Part shown: piece by piece, positions 7,504-16,683 of the stretch | Layout: the number at the start of each line of letters is the position of its first letter | Position numbering within the stretch: the stretch's first letter is position 1 | From: Nostoc desertorum CM1-VF14 | GTDB lineage: Bacteria > Cyanobacteriota > Cyanobacteriia > Cyanobacteriales > Nostocaceae | DNA length: 64,000 nt | Assembly (NCBI GenBank): GCA_019359245.1 | Contig: JAHHHR010000007.1 | Coordinates: 1-64,000 of the forward strand | Direction: 5' to 3' | Made by a program: the position numbers and the translations under genes | Notes under the pieces: generated by a model | Databases searched by the model: none | Seen by the model: only the letters and a program-made list of their open reading frames with translations | Told to the model about the DNA's origin: nothing

Positions 7504-8451
7504 TTAACCCCGCACCTGTCGCAGTGCATTAAACGCCTTACCTCGCAACCCAACTGGTAACAGCGATAACCCTAAACCAGTCCAAGCTTTAGCAGCCGAA
7601 AAAGACTGTCCCGCCAAAACTAGCTCTCTGCCTTTGTGCGTTTCACCCTTTTCAATTAAACGCAAACCTAATAATAATTGCGTTTCAGTTAGACGATTTT
7701 TCCTGATTGTCTCTAGTTTTTCAGACTCAAACTTATAACTTTCTAAATACTGCATTTTATCAAATAAATAAGGAATGGCTCTATTGATACCTTGCTGTTC
7801 TGCATGGCTGCGATATTCCATCAATAATTCTGGTAAGTAATAGCCCTTTTTTCCAGCCAAAGCCATACGCACAAATAAATCATTATCCTCACAATTTTGC
7901 AGATTTGGCTGCATATATCCTAATTCTTGCAAAGTCTTACGACGGAATAATGTTGCTCCAATTTGAAAGCTTTGGTTAATAAATACAACTTCCAATAAAT
8001 TATCTACAATACCTGCTGGTAAATTATTTCTACCCCAGCGATGAGAATTTTCTTGAGTTTTGGACTCATCCCGCACATTGTTTATATCAATTATCCAATG
8101 GTCTGTACCAACAAAATCAATGCTAGAATCTTGGGCAAGAATAGCTGCGGTATTTGCGAGAAAATCGGGTGTTAGCCGATCATCATCATCAAATTTAATA
8201 AAATATTCACCATTGGCTGCATCAAAGCCAGAGCGCATATTATTACTTTTACCAATATTTTGCAGATGACGGATATATTTAATCCGGTGGTCTGTGTACT
8301 GTGACATTAACTCAGGTGTGCGATCGCTAGAGCCGTCATCACAAACAATTAGCTCAAAGTCTTGCTCAGACTGCTTGAGTACACTGTCAATGGCATAAGG
8401 AAGGAGATTAACACGATTAAAAGTCGGAATGGAAACAGTAATTTTAGGCAT
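7504..8451 (-). CDS. Family 2 glycosyltransferase
   Basis: A 315-residue GT-A fold glycosyltransferase (GT2). The N-terminus ITVSIPTFNRVNLLPYAIDSVL and the nucleotide-binding CDDGSSD are typical. The metal-binding acidic run is KFDDDDRLT and the acceptor-side ED motif is NCEDNDLFVRMA. The protein is cytosolic, with no TM segment apart from a mildly hydrophobic C-terminus. It stands alone between the nuclease-ParA operon and fni, far from the exopolysaccharide cluster, so the sugar and acceptor cannot be told from context. Transcription is divergent from fni. Confidence 0.85.
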   Translation of the reverse strand: MPKITVSIPTFNRVNLLPYAIDSVLKQSEQDFELIVCDDGSSDRTPELMSQYTDHRIKYIRHLQNIGKSNNMRSGFDAANGEYFIKFDDDDRLTPDFLANTAAILAQDSSIDFVGTDHWIIDINNVRDESKTQENSHRWGRNNLPAGIVDNLLEVVFINQSFQIGATLFRRKTLQELGYMQPNLQNCEDNDLFVRMALAGKKGYYLPELLMEYRSHAEQQGINRAIPYLFDKMQYLESYKFESEKLETIRKNRLTETQLLLGLRLIEKGETHKGRELVLAGQSFSAAKAWTGLGLSLLPVGLRGKAFNALRQVRG

Positions 8452-8852
8452 ATTACTAATTTAAAAAACAAAATAAACAGGAACTTTATATCAGTTTATA
8501 ATTTAATCAATCGCCAACTAAGCTATATTTATCAGATATATTTTGAGTTTTATTAATTGTTTTATTTCACAATTTATTAGCTTTTGCAATTATAGCGGTC
8601 TTAACTCAGGGCAGGTGTAATGCTATTTTGCTTATAGTTTGAATGATAATAATATTACCCGTTGTTTGTCTGCATTGGTAAAACCCGTGCTTTGCTATTG
8701 CTTCTCCCAAGCTTATAAAAAGGAGGAATGGTTCTGTTATCAATAGGGTGACGTACCCTATTGATAGGCAAAAGAAATATTTTTGTTATAAAAAGATTGG
8801 TTACATACAATGTAACAATAGCGATCGCAAATACTTTTAGCCATATCCACCA
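8452..8852. other. Divergent intergenic region between the GT2 gene and fni
   Basis: This 401-bp AT-rich spacer must hold the promoters of both flanking genes. A perfect 12-bp inverted repeat is listed separately. A minus-strand open frame overlapping the fni start looks spurious. No RNA gene or known riboswitch was recognised. Confidence 0.5.
8738..8766. repeat. Perfect inverted repeat upstream of fni
   Basis: The arms TATCAATAGGGT (8738-8749) and ACCCTATTGATA (8755-8766) are perfect reverse complements around the 5-base spacer GACGT. No T-run follows on either strand. It lies about 87 bp before the fni start codon and could be a repressor operator, an mRNA hairpin in the fni leader, or a small dispersed repeat. 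Nothing in the sequence decides between these. Confidence 0.6.
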
Positions 8853-9902
8853 GTGAACGCCCCTACCAATATCTCTGCACAAACTCAAAATCGCAAAGCC
8901 GATCATATTCGGATCTGTTTAGAGGAAGATGTTCAGTGTCCTCAAATTACCAATGGACTAGAACGTTATCGTTTTACCCATTCTTGTTTACCCGAACTAA
9001 ACCACAACGATATTGATCTCAGTACAACTTTCTTGGGGAAACACCTTGGCGCACCCTTGTTAATTTCTTCCATGACTGGAGGAACAGAACAAGCCGCAAT
9101 GATTAACCGCCGTTTGGCGCAAGTCGCGCAACACTACAAAATTGCAATGGGTGTTGGTTCCCAACGGGTAGCGGTAGAAAAACCCCAGGTGGCTGATACT
9201 TTTGCTGTCCGCAAATATGCCCCCGATGTTCTGCTATTTGCGAACTTGGGTGCTGTGCAACTTAACTATAAATATGGCTTAGATGAATGTTTGCGGGTAG
9301 TTGATATCTTAGAGGCAGACGCCCTGATTTTACACATTAACCCTCTACAAGAGTGCATTCAACCCAAAGGTGATACTAATTTCCAAGGCTTGCTTGACAA
9401 AATATCTAAATTATGCGGCAAAATATCAGTACCAGTGATTGCGAAGGAAGTTGGTAACGGTATTTCAGCAGCGATCGCCAACAAACTCATTGCCGCCGGG
9501 GTAGCAGCAATTGATGTCGCTGGTGCGGGGGGTACTTCTTGGGCAAAAGTAGAAAGTGAACGGGCAGAAAATGCTTTGCAACGTCGCTTAGGGAGGACAT
9601 TTGCTGATTGGGGCTTACCGACAGCAGAGTGCATTACAACTATTAGAGCGATCGCTCCAGATGTGCCCTTAATTGCTTCGGGAGGTTTGCGTCATGGATT
9701 GGATGTCGCAGCCGCGATCGCCTTGGGAGCAGATATAGCGGGTTTAGCAATGCCTTTTTTGCAAGCAGCAGCAACATCAGAAACAGCAGTTTCTGAACTG
9801 GCTGAAGTATTAATCGCCGAAATTACTACAGTATTGTTCTGTACTGGCAACCCCACCTTACATCAGTTAAAGCAATCTGGTAGTTTACAGCGCATAGAAT
9901 AG
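8853..9902 (+). CDS. fni: Type 2 isopentenyl-diphosphate delta-isomerase (FMN-dependent)
   Basis: A 349-residue type 2 IPP isomerase. It interconverts isopentenyl and dimethylallyl diphosphate using reduced FMN, NADPH and Mg2+, feeding carotenoid, phytol and quinone synthesis in the cytosol. Family signatures are [15 protein letters not shown] at the start, [30 protein letters not shown](C)IQPKGD (substrate and metal site), [13 protein letters not shown] and the phosphate-binding [12 protein letters not shown]. The length is normal. The start is GTG with no clear ribosome-binding site. Cyanobacteria use the MEP pathway and this type 2 enzyme instead of type 1. Confidence 0.95.
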   Translation: MNAPTNISAQTQNRKADHIRICLEEDVQCPQITNGLERYRFTHSCLPELNHNDIDLSTTFLGKHLGAPLLISSMTGGTEQAAMINRRLAQVAQHYKIAMGVGSQRVAVEKPQVADTFAVRKYAPDVLLFANLGAVQLNYKYGLDECLRVVDILEADALILHINPLQECIQPKGDTNFQGLLDKISKLCGKISVPVIAKEVGNGISAAIANKLIAAGVAAIDVAGAGGTSWAKVESERAENALQRRLGRTFADWGLPTAECITTIRAIAPDVPLIASGGLRHGLDVAAAIALGADIAGLAMPFLQAAATSETAVSELAEVLIAEITTVLFCTGNPTLHQLKQSGSLQRIE

Positions 9903-9904
9903 TT

Positions 9905-10012
9905 AAATAGGTCATTGGTTATTAGTCATTAGTCATTAGTCCTTTGTCAATGCCCAATGCCCAATGCCCAATTTTCAATCCCCAATCCCCAATAACTAAT
10001 AACTAATAACTA
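9905..10012. repeat. Heptamer tandem repeats between fni and sppA
   Basis: Runs of 7-bp units fill the spacer: TTAGTCA-type units near 9920-9940, CCCAATG/CCCAATC units from 9950, and TAACTAA units up to the sppA start codon. These are the short tandemly repeated sequences typical of Nostoc and Anabaena genomes. No ribosome-binding site for sppA can be made out within them. Confidence 0.85.
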
Positions 10013-11848
10013 ATGCGTAATTTTATCAAACAAACTTTTGCTAGTTTAATTGGCACATTACTAGGACTAATTATTTTCGGTGGTCTGGGAACAACTGGAC
10101 TGTTATTACTGATAATGGCTGCTAGCTCCTCTAAAGATACTGGACCAAACGTGAAAGATAAGTCAATGCTGGTTTTTGACTTGTCAATGAAAATTACTGA
10201 TAGCGAACCTAGTTCAAGTGAGCTGTTTCAAAACACAATATCAGGTGTAGATGAAGATAGGATGGCACTCCGCAAAGTTGTGGAAACTTTAGAAAAGGCG
10301 CGACGCGATCCGCGCATTGTTGGGATCTACATGGATGCAACAAAAACAAGCCAAGCTAGTAACATTGGCTATGCCTCCCTTAAAGAAATTCGGAAAGCGT
10401 TGGAAGAGTTTCGTGCTGCTGGGAAAAAGATTGTGGCCTATGGCAGTGACTGGAGTGAAAAGGAATATTACGTTAGTTCAGTGGCAGATTCCATTGTACT
10501 TAATCCTCTGGGAATGATGGAAGTCAACGGTTTGAGTTCACAACCGATATTCTTAGCGGGAGCATTACAGAAATATGGCATTGGTGTTCAAGTCGTGCGG
10601 GTAGGAAAATTTAAAGGAGCTGTTGAACCGCTTCTGCTGACAAAGTTGAGTCCAGAAAACCGCGAACAAACTCAGAAATTGTTAAATGATGTTTGGGGAG
10701 AGTGGCGCACTACTGTAGGTGCAAGTCGGAAAATTGAACCTAACCAGTTGCAAGCGATCGCAGATAATCAGGCGCTACTAGAAGCCACACAAGCCAAAAC
10801 CAACGGTTTAATTGATCGAGTAGCATACCCAGATGAAGTGGTAACTGACCTCAAAAAGTTAACAGATAGCAATAAAGACGACAAAACATTCCGACAAATT
10901 AGCCTGAATAGCTACGCACAAGTTCCCGGCAAATCTTTGGGTGTAGAACGTAGCTCAAAAAATCAAATTGCTGTTGTTTATGCTGAGGGCGAGATTGTCG
11001 ATGGTAAAGGTGATGTTGGTGAAATAGGAGGCGAACGGTTTGCCAAAATCTTCAACCAACTGCGACAAGATAAGGATGTGAAAGCTGTTGTATTACGGAT
11101 TAATAGTCCTGGTGGTAGCGCTACAGCATCTGAAGTTATGCAGCGAGAATTGAAATTAACTCGTCAGGCAAAACCAGTTGTAGTGTCAATGGGTGATGTC
11201 GCCGCCTCTGGTGGTTACTGGATTGCTAGCGACTCAAACCGCATTTTTGCTGAACCAAATACTATTACAGGTTCAATAGGTGTGTTTGGGGTGCTATTTA
11301 ATGGTGAAAAGTTAGCCAATGATAATGGCATCACTTGGGATTCGGTGAAAACTGGAACCTATGCTGATACGCAAACAGTTTCGCGTCCGAAATCGCCCCA
11401 AGAGTTGGCACTTTATCAGCGCAGTGTTAACCGGATTTATAATATGTTCCTGAATAAAGTTTCTCAAGGTCGCAAACTCCCAGAACAAAGAGTTGCAGAA
11501 ATTGCCCAAGGACGGGTTTGGTCGGGTGTGGCGGCCAAGGAAATTGGTTTGGTAGATGAAATTGGTGGTTTGAATACTGCGATCGCCTATGCTGTCAAAG
11601 AGGCGAAATTAGGAGAAGACTGGGAAGTGCAAGAATATCCTCGCACTAGCAGCTTTGGAGAACGCTTTTTTGGGCGTGTAACTGAAGAGGCACAGACTGC
11701 TTTGGGAATTGAGGGGGCAAAACTCAAACAATCCAATCCTCTCACCACTGAATTCCAAAAATTGCAACAGGAAGCAGAGATTCTGCAAAAGATGAACGAT
11801 CCCCAGGGAATTTATGCCCGTTTGCCTTTCAACTTGAAGATTGAGTAG
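10013..11848 (+). CDS. sppA: Signal peptide peptidase SppA (67-kDa type)
   Basis: A 611-residue membrane-bound serine protease with a Ser-Lys dyad. It degrades cleaved signal peptides and, in cyanobacteria, is linked to light acclimation and antenna remodelling. An N-terminal TM helix (~14-36, LIGTLLGLIIFGGLGTTGLLLLIM) anchors two tandem peptidase S49 domains. The general-base Lys201 lies in GKFKGAVEP of the first domain, and the nucleophile Ser399 in GDVAASGGYW of the second, the layout of E. coli SppA. Length is normal for the double-domain form. The start codon directly follows heptamer repeats, and a strong hairpin follows the stop. Confidence 0.95.
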   Translation: MRNFIKQTFASLIGTLLGLIIFGGLGTTGLLLLIMAASSSKDTGPNVKDKSMLVFDLSMKITDSEPSSSELFQNTISGVDEDRMALRKVVETLEKARRDPRIVGIYMDATKTSQASNIGYASLKEIRKALEEFRAAGKKIVAYGSDWSEKEYYVSSVADSIVLNPLGMMEVNGLSSQPIFLAGALQKYGIGVQVVRVGKFKGAVEPLLLTKLSPENREQTQKLLNDVWGEWRTTVGASRKIEPNQLQAIADNQALLEATQAKTNGLIDRVAYPDEVVTDLKKLTDSNKDDKTFRQISLNSYAQVPGKSLGVERSSKNQIAVVYAEGEIVDGKGDVGEIGGERFAKIFNQLRQDKDVKAVVLRINSPGGSATASEVMQRELKLTRQAKPVVVSMGDVAASGGYWIASDSNRIFAEPNTITGSIGVFGVLFNGEKLANDNGITWDSVKTGTYADTQTVSRPKSPQELALYQRSVNRIYNMFLNKVSQGRKLPEQRVAEIAQGRVWSGVAAKEIGLVDEIGGLNTAIAYAVKEAKLGEDWEVQEYPRTSSFGERFFGRVTEEAQTALGIEGAKLKQSNPLTTEFQKLQQEAEILQKMNDPQGIYARLPFNLKIE

Positions 11849-11878
11849 ATGCTTTTTTGAGCTTCTCTCATCTTCTAC

Positions 11879-11915
11879 TGAAGGGGGTCTGTCTTAACCG
11901 ACAGACTGCCCTTCA
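11879..11915 (+). terminator. Hairpin terminator after sppA
   Basis: A stem of about 15 bp (TGAAGGGGGTCTGTC at 11879-11893 pairing with GACAGACTGCCCTTCA at 11900-11915, with one small bulge) closes a TTAACC loop 30 bp after the sppA stop. It is followed by TAGAATTTTAT, a weak U-rich tail. Confidence 0.6.
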
Positions 11916-11964
11916 TAGAATTTTATACCAATAACACGTACATTTATACTAGCTTGTCTTCATA

Positions 11965-13182
11965 ATGGTTTCTACCTTTCCCAATCCCTCTTCTGTTGAT
12001 CTATCTCGCATCCGGCTTTCAATCCGCTCATTGCAACCACAATTAGTAGAGTGGCGGCGGCGATTGCATCAACAACCAGAGTTGGGTTTTCAAGAAAAAC
12101 TGACTGCTGAGTTTGTATCACAAAAGTTGCAAGAGTGGGGAATTGAGCATCAAACTGGCATTGCCCACACAGGTATTGTTGCCACCATCAAGGGTAATAA
12201 GCTAGGTGCAGAGAAAGTTTTAGCGATTCGGGCAGATATGGATGCTTTGCCAATCCAAGAACTTAACGAAGTGCCGTACAAATCGCAGCATGATGGAGTG
12301 ATGCACGCTTGTGGGCATGATGGACATACTGCGATCGCTTTAGGTACAGCTTATTATCTCCAACAGCATCGCCAAGACTTCTCCGGTACAGTGAAAATTA
12401 TCTTTCAGCCAGCGGAAGAATCACCAGGAGGCGCAAAGCCAATGATTGAAGCTGGTGTGCTGAAAAATCCTGATGTTGACGCGATTATTGGTTTGCACTT
12501 GTGGAATAATTTACCCTTGGGAACAGTGGGTGTGCGGGCTGGGGCGTTGATGGCAGCTGTCGAGTGTTTTAATTGCACAATTTTAGGTAAAGGTGGACAT
12601 GGCGCACTACCCCACCAAACTGTTGACTCCGTAGTCGTTGCTGCCCAAATTGTAAATGCTCTACAAACCATTGTCGCTCGAAATGTGAATCCCCTTGATT
12701 CAGCAGTGGTGACAGTGGGCGAACTTCATGCTGGAACCAAGCGAAATGTGATTGCTGATACAGCGAGAATGAGTGCCACTGTCAGGTATTTTAATCCAAG
12801 TTTAAAAGGATTTTTTAATCAACGTGTTGAGCAGATTATTGCTGGAATTTGTCAAAGTCATGGTGCGAGTTATGACTTAGAATACTGGTCACTTTATCCA
12901 CCAGTAATTAATGATATTAAGATAGCGGAATTGGTGCGGACTGTAGCAGAAGAAGTGGTAGAAACGCCGTTGGGTATTGTGCCAGAATGCCAAACTATGG
13001 CTGCTGAAGACATGTCATTCTTCTTACAAGAGGTTCCTGGCTGCTATTTCTTTTTAGGTTCTGCGAATCCAGAGAAAGATTTGGCGTATCCTCATCATCA
13101 TCCCCGGTTTGATTTTGACGAAACCGCCTTGGGCATGGGTGTGGAAATATTTGTTAGATGCGTCGAGAAGTTTTTTAATTGA
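11965..13182 (+). CDS. M20-family amidohydrolase (hippurate/IAA-amino acid hydrolase-like)
   Basis: A 405-residue zinc metallopeptidase of family M20D, which cleaves N-acyl amino acids such as N-acetyl or indole-acetyl conjugates. Motifs: RRRLHQQPELGFQE near the start; RADMDALP; metal ligands in HACGHDGHTA; catalytic Glu pair in PAEESPGGAKPMIEAG; LHLWNNLPLG; dimerisation domain with GKGGHGALPHQTVD; and TMAAEDMSFF plus PHHHPRFDFDE near the end. The protein is cytosolic and full length. The natural substrate cannot be assigned from sequence. It is transcribed alone, after the sppA terminator. Confidence 0.9.
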   Translation: MVSTFPNPSSVDLSRIRLSIRSLQPQLVEWRRRLHQQPELGFQEKLTAEFVSQKLQEWGIEHQTGIAHTGIVATIKGNKLGAEKVLAIRADMDALPIQELNEVPYKSQHDGVMHACGHDGHTAIALGTAYYLQQHRQDFSGTVKIIFQPAEESPGGAKPMIEAGVLKNPDVDAIIGLHLWNNLPLGTVGVRAGALMAAVECFNCTILGKGGHGALPHQTVDSVVVAAQIVNALQTIVARNVNPLDSAVVTVGELHAGTKRNVIADTARMSATVRYFNPSLKGFFNQRVEQIIAGICQSHGASYDLEYWSLYPPVINDIKIAELVRTVAEEVVETPLGIVPECQTMAAEDMSFFLQEVPGCYFFLGSANPEKDLAYPHHHPRFDFDETALGMGVEIFVRCVEKFFN

Positions 13183-13226
13183 GTGGGTAGATGGGTATTT
13201 AAGTTGTGTTGAACCGGATGTTTTAG

Positions 13227-13362
13227 AGATTGCGTAGGCGATCGCATATCCAATTGCAATGGATTTTTACCCTGTTTAAGCAACTCTGGATTATTATGTC
13301 GATGCAGCAATAAACGACCTTATTCTACCAAAGTTTTCTGATGATTCATCCTTGTGGTCATG
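13227..13362 (-). pseudogene. Decayed fragment of nifJ (3' region)
   Basis: This 136-bp segment aligns with nifJ positions 17088-17220 with, by hand count, eight substitutions and one 3-base insertion (about 94% identity). Read on the minus strand it gives MTTRMNHQKTLVE, then a stop, then GRLLLHRHNNPELLK. The stop arises where nifJ has TCA (Ser), and an extra Asn codon is present. No flanking nifJ sequence remains, so it cannot be functional. It lies just downstream of the FG-GAP gene, in the same orientation as nifJ 3.8 kb away, so it marks an old duplication, insertion or deletion at this locus. Confidence 0.85.
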
Positions 13363-13418
13363 GTAATAAACGATTCAGTTTCAAGATTCCAAGCTTGGAA
13401 CTCGGTGTTTTGGACGGA

Positions 13419-15995
13419 CTATGCTTGCAACACAAAATCTGATGCGGTGAGAGTTGGCGCATCAGTTAGAGTTGCAAATAGACCACCACTGCCAAAACCC
13501 CCCGCCCTGCCATTTTGGTTGTAGAACAACTGCCCACTCACAGGATCGTAAATAATTTTCGCCGAACTAATCCCGGCTGAAGAAGTTATTTTAAAATCAT
13601 TGGCGTTACTAAAACCTGTTCCCGTGGCAGAAGTAATTGCATTAAAGGTAGTCTTATCCAGGATAATTTTGTCACCTTGGGAACTGTTAAAGTCACTAAT
13701 AGTATCTACACCAACAGCACAAGAGGAAAAGGCAGCATTGGTATTGTAAAGGAACTTGTCAGCACCCGCACCACCGACAAGGGTATCATTACCAGCACCG
13801 CCGATGAGAATATCATTGCCAGCGCCACCGCGTAGCAAGTCGTTGCTACTCAAGCCATTGATAATGTCATTACCTTCTTGACCATTAATTACATCATTGG
13901 AGTTATCAAAACCTGCGATATTATTGTTTAAGTCATTGAGGAAAGTGACAGTGTTTTTGTTGAAAATGCTAGTTTGAGTGGAGTTGGCATTAATCACATC
14001 AAAGCTATCAGTAATGCTAGTTTGCCCATCAAACAAAATATTGCCCAGTGCAGCTCTTGAAGAAATTGCTGGCAGGTTATCCAGGTTTTCTAAGAGGAAG
14101 TTTTGCAATTGGACTTTGGCATTAGCTACATCTTCAAAAGCGACTTCTAAGTTGTTGCCTTTTTGAGTTAGTTGCAGATTTCGGGCAGTTAAGCCCGAAC
14201 CGATAAATTGTAGTGTGTCAACATTGGCAATTACAGCCGATGATGGGTTGTAGCCCTGACCTACGCCACCAAAATCAGTGATAATGTCATTGCGATCGCC
14301 AACGCGAAACACAAACTTATCTTGACCACCGTTGCCTGTGAGGGTATCGTTACCTGCTTTGCCGTCGATGATATTGTTGCCAATTGTGCCAACAAGAGTA
14401 TCTGTACCAGGAGTTCCAGTCAGCTTACCAGGGGTGCCGCCACTGCCAATGTTCTTCCCCCCAAATACTACAACTACATAGCTTTTCTGATCCCCATATC
14501 TGCCTCTGGTGGAGCCGCCATATGCCCCAATAATCAGGTCGTCAAAGCCATCACCATTGATGTCCCCCTCATTGCTGACTGAGATGCCTAATTGGTCATA
14601 TACTGCAATGCCGTTAATGAAAAAGCCATTAGTGCCATTCAAATCAGAGGCGTTGAGGCTGCCGCCACTGCCCAGATTCCTCCCCCCAAACACTACATAG
14701 CTTTGCCCAGCAGCAAAGATGCCATTGGGGGAGGCAGATGGTGCCCCGATAATCACGTCATCAAGACCGTCGCCGTTGATGTCCCCCCCATTGCTAACTG
14801 AGTTGCCTGAGAAAAAACCAATGCCGTTAATTAAAAAGCCATTAGTGCCATTCAAATCAGAGGGGTTGAGGGTGCCGCCACTGCCCAGATTCCTCCCCCC
14901 AAACACTACATAGCTTTGCCCAGCCCAAGAGATGCCGTTGGGGTCGGCATTTAGTGCCCCAATAATCAGGTCGTCAATGCCATCACCGTTGATGTCCCCC
15001 CCATTGCTAACTGAGTTGCCTGAAGAGTCATTAGATGCAATGCCGTTAATGATAAAGCCATTAGTGCCATTCAAATCAGAGGGGTTGAGGGTGCCGCCAC
15101 TGCCCAGATTCCTCCCCCCAAACACTACATAGCTTTGCCCAGCCCAAGAGATGCCGTTGGGGTCGGCATTTAGTGCCCCAATAATCAGGTCGTCAATGCC
15201 ATCACCGTTGATGTCCCCCCCATTGCTAACTGAGTTGCCTGAAGAGTCATTAGATGCAATGCCGTTAATGATAAAGCCATTAGTGCCATTCAAATCAGAG
15301 GCGTTGAGGGTGCCGCCACTGCCCAGATTCCTTCCCCCAAACACTACATAGCTTTGCCCAGCACTAAAGTTGCCGTTAGAGGCAGCATTTTGTGCCCCAA
15401 TAATCAGGTCATCAATGCCATCACCGTTGATGTCCCCCCCATTGCTGACTGAGGTGCCTAAAGAGCCACCTGTAATGCCAGTGCCGTTAATTATAAAGCC
15501 ATTAATGCCATTCAAATCAGAGGGGTTGAGGCTGCCGCCACTGCCCAGATTCCTCCCCCCAAACACTACATAGCTTTGCCCAGGAAAATTTTCGTTGGGG
15601 CCGGCATTAGTTGCCCCAATAATCAGGTCATCAATGCCATCACCGTTGATGTCCCCCCCATTGCTGACTGAGTCGCCTAAATAGTCACCTTCTGCAATGC
15701 CGTTAATTAAAAAGCCATTAGTGACATTCAAATCAGAAAGGTTGAGAGTGCCGCCACTGCCCAGATTCTTGCCCCCAAACACTACATAGCTTTGCCCAGC
15801 AAAAAGTTTGCCGTTAAGGGAGGTACGTGGTACCCCAATAATCAGGTCGTCAATACCATCGTTGTTGATGTCTCCCCCATTGCTGACTGAGACGCCTGAA
15901 GAGTCATTTTGTGTAATGCCGTTAATTAAAAAGCCATTAGTGCCATTCAAATCAGAGACGTTAAGGAAATTGAATAATGAATTAGCCATAATCAC
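13419..15995 (-). CDS. FG-GAP repeat protein with C-terminal RTX calcium-binding repeats
   Basis: An 858-residue, low-lysine, Gly/Asn/Asp-rich protein. Residues ~1-515 hold seven FG-GAP (integrin alpha beta-propeller-like) repeats of ~73 residues, each with DLNGTNGF, a Ca2+-binding loop GGDINGDGIDDLIIGA and QSYVVFGG. The C-terminal half has RTX nonapeptide motifs (GGAGNDILIG, GGAGADKF) and a DFNSSQGDKIILD-type end domain. There is no Sec signal peptide, as expected for type I secretion guided by a C-terminal signal. It is probably an extracellular surface, adhesion or lectin-like protein. Repeats 4 and 5 are almost identical at the DNA level. No T1SS genes are adjacent. Confidence 0.85.
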   Translation of the reverse strand: MIMANSLFNFLNVSDLNGTNGFLINGITQNDSSGVSVSNGGDINNDGIDDLIIGVPRTSLNGKLFAGQSYVVFGGKNLGSGGTLNLSDLNVTNGFLINGIAEGDYLGDSVSNGGDINGDGIDDLIIGATNAGPNENFPGQSYVVFGGRNLGSGGSLNPSDLNGINGFIINGTGITGGSLGTSVSNGGDINGDGIDDLIIGAQNAASNGNFSAGQSYVVFGGRNLGSGGTLNASDLNGTNGFIINGIASNDSSGNSVSNGGDINGDGIDDLIIGALNADPNGISWAGQSYVVFGGRNLGSGGTLNPSDLNGTNGFIINGIASNDSSGNSVSNGGDINGDGIDDLIIGALNADPNGISWAGQSYVVFGGRNLGSGGTLNPSDLNGTNGFLINGIGFFSGNSVSNGGDINGDGLDDVIIGAPSASPNGIFAAGQSYVVFGGRNLGSGGSLNASDLNGTNGFFINGIAVYDQLGISVSNEGDINGDGFDDLIIGAYGGSTRGRYGDQKSYVVVVFGGKNIGSGGTPGKLTGTPGTDTLVGTIGNNIIDGKAGNDTLTGNGGQDKFVFRVGDRNDIITDFGGVGQGYNPSSAVIANVDTLQFIGSGLTARNLQLTQKGNNLEVAFEDVANAKVQLQNFLLENLDNLPAISSRAALGNILFDGQTSITDSFDVINANSTQTSIFNKNTVTFLNDLNNNIAGFDNSNDVINGQEGNDIINGLSSNDLLRGGAGNDILIGGAGNDTLVGGAGADKFLYNTNAAFSSCAVGVDTISDFNSSQGDKIILDKTTFNAITSATGTGFSNANDFKITSSAGISSAKIIYDPVSGQLFYNQNGRAGGFGSGGLFATLTDAPTLTASDFVLQA
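14932..15369 (-). repeat. Two near-identical 219-bp tandem units inside the FG-GAP gene
   Basis: Bases 14932-15150 and 15151-15369 are two copies of one 219-bp unit (73 codons). They are near-identical except toward the right end of each unit, where the second copy differs at AGGGGTTGAGG versus AGGCGTTGAGG and begins to diverge into the next repeat. This points to a recent unequal recombination or slippage event that added one propeller repeat in frame. Confidence 0.85.
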
Positions 15996-16680
15996 TTTTC
16001 TCAGTGGTTATTAATTAATATATAGGACTCATATTTGATTTTTGAAAAAAACTCAGTACACCTTTATTCCTTCTTCCCAGTACCCAGTCCCCAGTCTCTA
16101 CGAGTAATTCAGGAATCAAAGACGCTCGATAGCGCAGCGTAAAGCCTGCGGCATGGCAACTCTTAGAGACGCTACCGCGTAGCTTGCTTCTCCGTAGGAG
16201 TACGCTTAGAGCGACGCAGGAGCGTCTGACTCGCTACCGCTTCTCTACGAGACGCTACGCGAACGCTATCGGATTGCTATAGTTATTGACTGCGTGGTTA
16301 ATATATCAACTCGAAAAAAGATAAATCAAGGGTTTATACAAAACATCCCACTTTTTTACAAAGCGTTCCAAAATAGGTACGCCCTAAAACTTTCTCCTGA
16401 TCTCATCCATCACTAGTGAAGAACTCGATTAACGACCTAATACCAATACTCCATAATTACCGTAGCACCTCGTAGCGCGTCTTGTAGCACAAAGTTGATC
16501 TTTGGTAGTTTGATCGGTTGGTGCGATGCCTAACGGCGGGCTACGCCTACGCTAAAGTTATTTGAGAAATTACAGCTATTTTCAGATAAATAGACCATGC
16601 AGTAGGGAACATTGCTAGGAACGAAACTCAACATTGGGGCGTTTGTTGACTAAAATTTGAGTTCAACACAACTTAGATGA
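15996..16680. repeat. Spacer upstream of the FG-GAP gene with dispersed palindromic repeats
   Basis: No gene is visible. Bases 16071-16100 hold CCCAGT-type heptamer repeats. Bases ~16120-16270 form a dense set of short palindromes built from GCGTAGC, GAGACGC and CTACGCGAACGC words, typical of interspersed repeats in Nostoc. Bases 16523-16553 (GCGATGCCTAACGGCGGG and onward) belong to the same family as the element inserted inside nifJ at 18760-18788. The FG-GAP promoter should lie in 15996-16070. Confidence 0.6.
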
Positions 16681-16683
16681 TAG

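Noticed and set aside
8655..8906. Minus-strand 83-codon frame upstream of fni
   Set aside because: It crosses the palindrome and the fni start, has no recognised domain and no ribosome-binding site.
13098..13310. Minus-strand frame of 70 codons as a gene
   Set aside because: Part of it is the decayed nifJ fragment and the rest is antisense to the M20 hydrolase gene; it has no start signal.
14322..16014. Many plus-strand frames opposite the FG-GAP gene
   Set aside because: They are antisense echoes of the tandem 219-bp repeats and share the same repeated translation.
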